Made by a program: the position numbers and the translations under genes. The notes beneath the pieces are model-generated. The model made no database searches. It saw only the letters and a list, made by a program, of their open reading frames with translations, and had not been told where the DNA came from. Of a stretch of DNA of 64,000 bases, positions 59,040 through 64,000 are shown one piece after another (position 1 is the first letter of the stretch; each line of letters opens with the position of its first letter). The stretch is from Trebouxia sp. TZW2008 (Eukaryota > Chlorophyta > Trebouxiophyceae > Trebouxiales > Trebouxiaceae). Location: NCBI GenBank assembly GCA_002118135.1, contig BDIU01000021.1, forward strand, positions 62,001 to 126,000, written 5' to 3'.

Positions 59040-62000
59040 TCAGGGGCCATAATAGGTAGGAACCCATGAGCCATGAATTCCATACCCTACAGGGCTGGCC
59101 AAGGGCAGTACGGCAATAGGCCCAGCTTCAATGTCAGCTGCATCCAGCAGCACCACTTCACTGCGTTGCAGCTCTGCATCAAACCCAACTGCCAACAACC
59201 ACCCATCATCTTCCTTCACTTGGGGCAGTACAGTACCCTCGGGATCTTGCTTCACTCCTTGTGACTGTTGCAAATTTGGTTGTGATGATACACCATTGCC
59301 ATTTGATGCTGCAGGCGTCTGTTGCTTTGCAGTTTGTGACTGTTGCAAATCCTGTCTTGGTGTTGCGCCATTGCCGTTTGATGCTGTCTGTTGCAAAAGC
59401 GGGTGCAATTTTGGGTCTGTTTGCTCCCCTCGGGGTATGAACTCGGGTTCACCCATGAAGTAGCGGATGCTCTTGGACCACTGGTGCATGCGACCTGTCT
59501 CCAAGTCAAATTTGGCAACTGACTGAATAGGCAGATTCCTCTTGGGATCCAGTCCAGCACCGCCATATATGTACCTAGCTTTCCTGCCTGCAGAAGTCAA
59601 CACAAACCCGTGTTGTAACATGCTTTGCTGCAGAAAGACATATCTCACCTGCATGTGTTGGGTGAGTCAAGGAATGCACACAAATGTTACCTCCAGTATG
59701 TTAGGGGACTCGTGATGCGCGCACATCTACTTTCTGCACATGCTGAGTGAGTCGTGGTGCGCACACATGTTCTACATGCATATACTTGGGTGAATCATGA
59801 TGCAATCACACGTCTCACCTGCATATGCTGGGTGTGTGGAGGGGAACTCAAAGTTGCGGGTGGAAAGGCATTGCTGCTTACAACTGCCATCGGCCATGTT
59901 GATGTCATACCGCCACAGCTGTGCTACTGGCTGTGCGTCCATGTCCACATCCTGAACAGGCACAACACACTGATGAGTATCAACTGAAACTCATTGACTC
60001 ACTCTTGGGCTACCTTTGCATAAGATTGACAAGCTCATTGCTTGCTGACAGTCATGATGTATCATGCTTGCTGTCAACTGCTGACAAGATGACTGCTTGC
60101 TGATGAGGATGAGTCATGATGCTGCGGATCATATGGTCGAAGTGGTTTCCAGCTAGTAGCGTTTGACACAGGGTAGCACAGGGCTTGACTTGGCAAGCCA
60201 AGCTGACACATATACAGCCATGCATACAATGTCAGACACCATACGCTTGATGACTGAAACCAAAAGCATGTCTGTCTCTGCGTGGATGTGGAAGCTGCTT
60301 ACCGTATATGATCTGCCAGGGGCTGCAGCTTGCGACTCAAAGTCTGGGAAGGCATCATAGCGTACACAAATGATGACCATGCAGTTTGTGTCTGGGTCAT
60401 AATAGGAGTTGCCTTGATGAAATACAAACCCTGGAGGCACCTGTCATCAACAACAAACTGTTGCTGACCATGCGCCACTTGTGGTAATAGATACATTAGT
60501 ACAGCAGATCATATAACGCCATAGGACATGTAGTCTAACTGTCAGGTCTCACACACCCCTAGGTTGATGCAATTCTGGATGGCAAGCATGCACAGCCGCC
60601 AGATGTGACAATCTGGTACGTTCTGCAAGGGCCGCACAATTGAAAGTCTAGCATGATATGCACGCTGTGCAGCTCACACAACAGAAGCAGGCTGTTATCC
60701 ACCGCAGCAATGCAACAAATACCAGCACACAAGCCAACAATGCAAACTTGTTTTTTGCAAAGCATGCAAAGCATACAAAGCGTGCAAAGCATGCAAAGCA
60801 GGCACAGCAGTTGTGTGCACTCACTCTGGACACCAGGTGATCTGGGAAGGCAGCAGAGACAGCAGCTGAGCCTCCTTTGATACCAATACGCTTCTGGCTT
60901 TCTGCATACATCCTGAACGCATGGCTAGCATCAATTGTGTTCCCATTGATGCTGAAGTCACTGCCAACTTCCTGTTTTGCTCCAGACTGCCGCTGCAGCT
61001 GCGGCGCTGCCTGCTGCAGCTGTGGCAACTCTTCCTGCTGCCGCTGCAGCTGTGGCGCTGTCTGCTGCAGCTGTGGCCGCCGCTGTGCAGCCGTGGTAGA
61101 GCTTACTACAGGCCGGTTAAGTAGGTGAACTTCAGAAGGCTTGCCATCAATCCATTTGACTGACGCTGCAGCGCCACTTTTGCCTAGTAGGAATGGCGCA
61201 GGATCCAAGTCGACTGGGTTTTGGACAATGACGTAGTGTGTGGGTGTGAGGGCAAAGTCATGAAGGAAAGTGTAGCCGTCAGTCCAATGCTCGAGGCTGC
61301 AAACCAAATTCATGTCCTGCAAAGCATGCATTTTATGTCGTGAGAACTTTAGATTCAATGCTCCAGGCTGCAGATCAGGTTCATAGCCTGCAACGCATGC
61401 ATTACATGATGCAATCCAAACTGCAACGTAGCCATGTGTTTAACACCCGTTGACATTGACCAATCTCAAACAAATCAGCATACATGTTGCGGCGCAGCCC
61501 ATGATATGGCTGCTATGGCCAGTTTCAACTCCTGGTCAAACGTCACGAAACTGTGAATCACTGCGTCATCTAGTGGATGAAAGTACGTTTGATTTAATGG
61601 CGCGCAATCAAGCGCAACAAAAACGTTACCTCATCCACTTCAAAGAATGTGATGACTGACTTCAAAGGCAGCTTTTTGCCTGTCAGTATGGCACGCCCAT
61701 TCTTGAATGGGTTGATAGACAGCACCTGCTGAAATTTGAAAAACACCAAACGCCCTGCAATGTGACACACTTCTTCAGCCCCCAAAGCATAAAAGTACCC
61801 TCAATTTATTTCACATCACCAAAGCTCAGTTTGAACTGAACAGGATGATGGGCAACACCTGCTGTAATTTGCACTCCCAGCCGTCCTGCAACGTGACATA
61901 ACTAAACTTGCAAGGGATGAGAAGCATCTGTTTTCACAATGCAATATCCTCATCAAGAGTGGAGACGCTGGTACTACACACTTGTTGGAGTGGTTGACAC

Positions 62001-64000
62001 TGCATGCAAGATTTTGTTGATTATTGGCATACTGCGCCTTGCTGAATCTCTGAATAAAACATATGTGCTATGCATGATTGCTTGTGCACAAAATATTGGC
62101 TATGTGTGCGCCAAATTGTTGTCAAAACCATGACTGAAAACAGGCTCACCAGTGTCAGGATCAAATCTGGGGTGTGCAGTGACCGCCTCCCCTCCTAGCC
62201 TGGACTCTGACCCATACTTACCCCCCACACCCAAAGCCTTGAAGAAAGCCTCTGCATGCACTCAAGCCTTGTCAGCTCAGCCTTCACAATAGAGCTAAAC
62301 TTGATGATGTTGTTCACGACGCGCACATTGACGCTGGCGCTGAGTCTTCTGCATGCAGCCAAGACCTGTCAGCTTAGCTTAAGGATTCAGGTAGAGATTG
62401 GATACTATTACTCGTAGTGTGCAAATTGACACTGAGGGTAAGATGTCTGCATGCACTCAAGCCTTAGCAGTTCAGACTTGCGCGCTGGATGATGGCACAT
62501 GCGCTTTGCAGGAGCTAACAGGACAAGGATGCTGATGACAAGCAATGCTGGAAATGCTGCTGCTGACAATCACTCGATGCTGAAGACACTTGATTCTAAT
62601 GATGCTATGTCACAGAGACACTGTTTAAAGGAAGAACTCATGCTGCAATCTAGCGTCATCACTGAGGAAGACTCACCTGAGAGTCTGTGAACAATGTTGC
62701 AAGGTGGCAAATAACATCCTAATCAATGAGACAAAATGACAGAGGAAACAAGACCATGACTGCAACCTCGCAACAGAGTGGCTTCAAACAAATGAACACA
62801 GAGAAATATTCACCTGAGAGTTTATTCACAGCCTTGCCCAGGTTGAATGAGGCCCCAGCCTTGACATTACCACCCAACAGATCCACCCCCAGGGTCTCAA
62901 GGGTGTAGGGGTCCATGGCAACTGGCTGAGCGGCCTCAAACAATGCCAGGAGTCTACCTCCCCAGTGGACAATGCTGGTGTTGGCAGCATTCTTCACAAA
63001 GATGTCAAAGGCGTTCTTTTTTGCTCCCCCTGGCCGCTGTGTGCCGAATGAGCCTCTGAACAGAATCTTTTGCTGTGAGACCTCGCTCTTGTACCTGCAA
63101 GGAATGCAGTCAAGCGACCACCTTACACAGCAGCTTGAGCCGATTATCCAGAAGACTGACATTTACAGCCTGCAAACAAAGCTTGAGGGATCCACTCCAA
63201 AGGATGCCAATGCATTGTACTAGAGTTCATTGAGCAGCAGGATCCTGATCAACAGAGAAACTTGCACAAGGCTCCTTGCCTTGCTAAAAACACAAAGCAG
63301 CAATGCAGTGCAGCTGGCAAAGTAGAAGAGAAAGCTCATGTGCAGTGCTTACTCAGGAGTTTCTACAAAGCGTGCTCGGGCAAAGGCTTTGCCATCTTTG
63401 ATGGCAATGCTGATGATGTAGCCATGGCCATCAAAGGGGTGAGCTAGCTCCTGATTTCCCAAAGTGTATATCCCAGCGCCATTCCTGCATGTCACAGGTG
63501 TCATGACACCGCCAGAACAAGCTGAGCTGGCAAGACAGGACTTGGGCCACATGTACCATGCGCTTGTGCTTGCACATGTAACAGTGACTGATGCTATTGC
63601 AGATAAGCTCCAGAACACAGCTGGTGATGGCATGTTTTGATGGTGTCACATCACAATGATGTTACATCACGAGCAACAGTGGGTGGAGGCAGCAACTGAT
63701 AGTTGTGATGATGGCCTGATGCAGACAAGCTGATTGATGCAAACACCTGTAGTAAGTGCCTGTAATATCTGCGGGAATTTTGCCTTGCACATCTATCCAG
63801 TACCCTTCCTGCTCCTTGTGGTTGACATGGGCTGAGGCCCAATCCCTGCATATCGTAGACACATGTGGATGTTTGCTTGCTGACTCAGCTCGTGCGCAGA
63901 GAATAAACACAGGAGGTACTGCTGCACATAACAGGCTGGCAAGTGCTTGGCACTCTATGACCTCCAGAGGGCGCTGCACCACTGGCTGAGATGAGCCCAG
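59040..64000 (-). CDS. Carotenoid cleavage oxygenase (partial, 5' end outside window)
   Basis: Nine exons are phase-consistent: 63845-63747, 63484-63353, 63094-62814, 62251-62150, 61754-61630, 61316-60825, 60440-60303, 59951-59819, 59587-59040. A further upstream exon may lie at 63966-64000. The family start is GYWIDVQGKIPADITGTYYR, then HPFDGHGYIISI. The four iron-binding histidines appear to be present: TAHPRFDP, FLHDFALT, FVFHQGN and YGIHGSW. These non-haem iron dioxygenases cleave carotenoid or apocarotenoid double bonds; which ones cannot be told. Two Gln-rich inserts made of internal repeats are unusual: PQLQQTAPQLQRQ-type units (about 60980-61090) and ASNGNG...LQQSQ units (about 59250-59400). 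Confidence 0.88.
59640..59835. repeat. Degenerate ~50-bp repeats beside carotenoid oxygenase exon 59951-59819
   Basis: CACCTGCATRTGYTGGGTG and GTGAATCATGATGC/GTGAGTCGTGGTGC motifs recur about four times from 59650 to the exon end at 59819. They are copies of the exon end and donor (CAGCATATGCAG|GTGAGA on the minus strand). Confidence 0.65.
60765..60812. repeat. (GCAAAGCAT)n microsatellite
   Basis: Five to six 9-bp units next to the donor of carotenoid oxygenase exon 61316-60825. Confidence 0.8.
61290..61420 (-). repeat. Duplicate of carotenoid oxygenase exon 61316 acceptor
   Basis: GGCTGCAAACCAAATTCATGTCCTGCAAAGCATGCATT (61295-61332) recurs as GGCTGCAGATCAGGTTCATAGCCTGCAACGCATGCATT (61367-61404), a 72-bp period, on the acceptor side. 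Confidence 0.8.
61735..61905 (-). repeat. Duplicate of carotenoid oxygenase exon 61754 acceptor
   Basis: ACCTGCTGAAATTTGAAAAACACC ... CGCCCTGCAATGTGACA (61725-61768) is repeated as ACCTGCTGTAATTTGCACTC ... CGTCCTGCAACGTGACA (61857-61900). Confidence 0.7.
62235..62480 (-). repeat. Repeats of carotenoid oxygenase exon 62251 acceptor
   Basis: TCTGCATGCACTCAAGCCTTGTCAGCTCAG (62251-62280) recurs at about 62348 (TCTGCATGCAGCCAAGACCTGTCAGCTTAG) and 62449 (TCTGCATGCACTCAAGCCTTAGCAGTTCAG), a ~100-bp period. Confidence 0.8.

Overview
The window looks like nuclear DNA of a photosynthetic eukaryote, most likely a green alga. The genes carry many short exons separated by introns of roughly 100-1,000 bp that mostly end in TGCAG. 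Two start with transit-peptide-like extensions (threonine synthase, homoserine kinase), and the enzyme set (plant-type threonine synthase, homoserine kinase, carotenoid oxygenase, PanB, Ctr copper transporter, sphingolipid Delta4-desaturase, diacylglycerol lipase) fits Viridiplantae. I cannot name the species. Gene bodies are poor in CG and rich in TG/CA, while the gaps between divergent genes are CG-rich, as expected of CpG gene-body methylation.

Layout. 1-842 (-): N-terminal part of a membrane-anchored coiled-coil protein. 1845-7501 (+): kynurenine-3-monooxygenase-like flavoprotein. 8707-9216 (-): small secreted Cys/Pro-rich protein. 9937 to about 13050: a compact, intronless block of five ORFs plus a broken sixth (MIF4G domain, RRM, possible N-myristoylated protein, double-pass membrane protein) that looks like an inserted giant-virus fragment. 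14991-15747 (+): Ctr copper transporter. 16467-20239 (-): TAN1/THUMPD1, divergent from 20634-24907 (+) panB. 25656-28070 (-): sphingolipid Delta4-desaturase. 28998-34076 (-): threonine synthase, head to head with 34503-39511 (+) homoserine kinase, so the last two steps of threonine synthesis share one intergenic region. 40198-40852 (+): SnoaL-like protein. 41867-58053 (-): a 16-exon sn1-diacylglycerol-lipase-like gene, whose introns hold a ~266-bp satellite and a nested intronless ORF. 59040-64000 (-): carotenoid cleavage oxygenase, 5' end outside the window.

The strongest signal is not a gene. In almost every multi-exon gene, short segments spanning an exon-intron boundary (acceptor plus start of exon, or end of exon plus donor) have been tandemly duplicated inside the adjoining intron, in 2-7 diverged copies. 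Examples are the FAD-motif exon of the monooxygenase (about 7 copies), homoserine kinase exons 3, 5 and 6, PanB exons 4-6, threonine synthase exons 4-6, and lipase exons 5, 7, 9 and 13. Some copies keep splice sites and reading frame; others are plainly decayed. The introns are largely built from such pseudo-exons, together with minisatellites and a TIR-bearing MITE family (three copies here).

Exon coordinates were derived by hand from reading frame, splice dinucleotides and protein-family continuity. Where the summed exons are divisible by three and phases agree I consider the models good. Exceptions (TAN1 middle exon, threonine synthase first exon, lipase exon 7 copy choice, 5' end of the carotenoid oxygenase) are stated in the entries.
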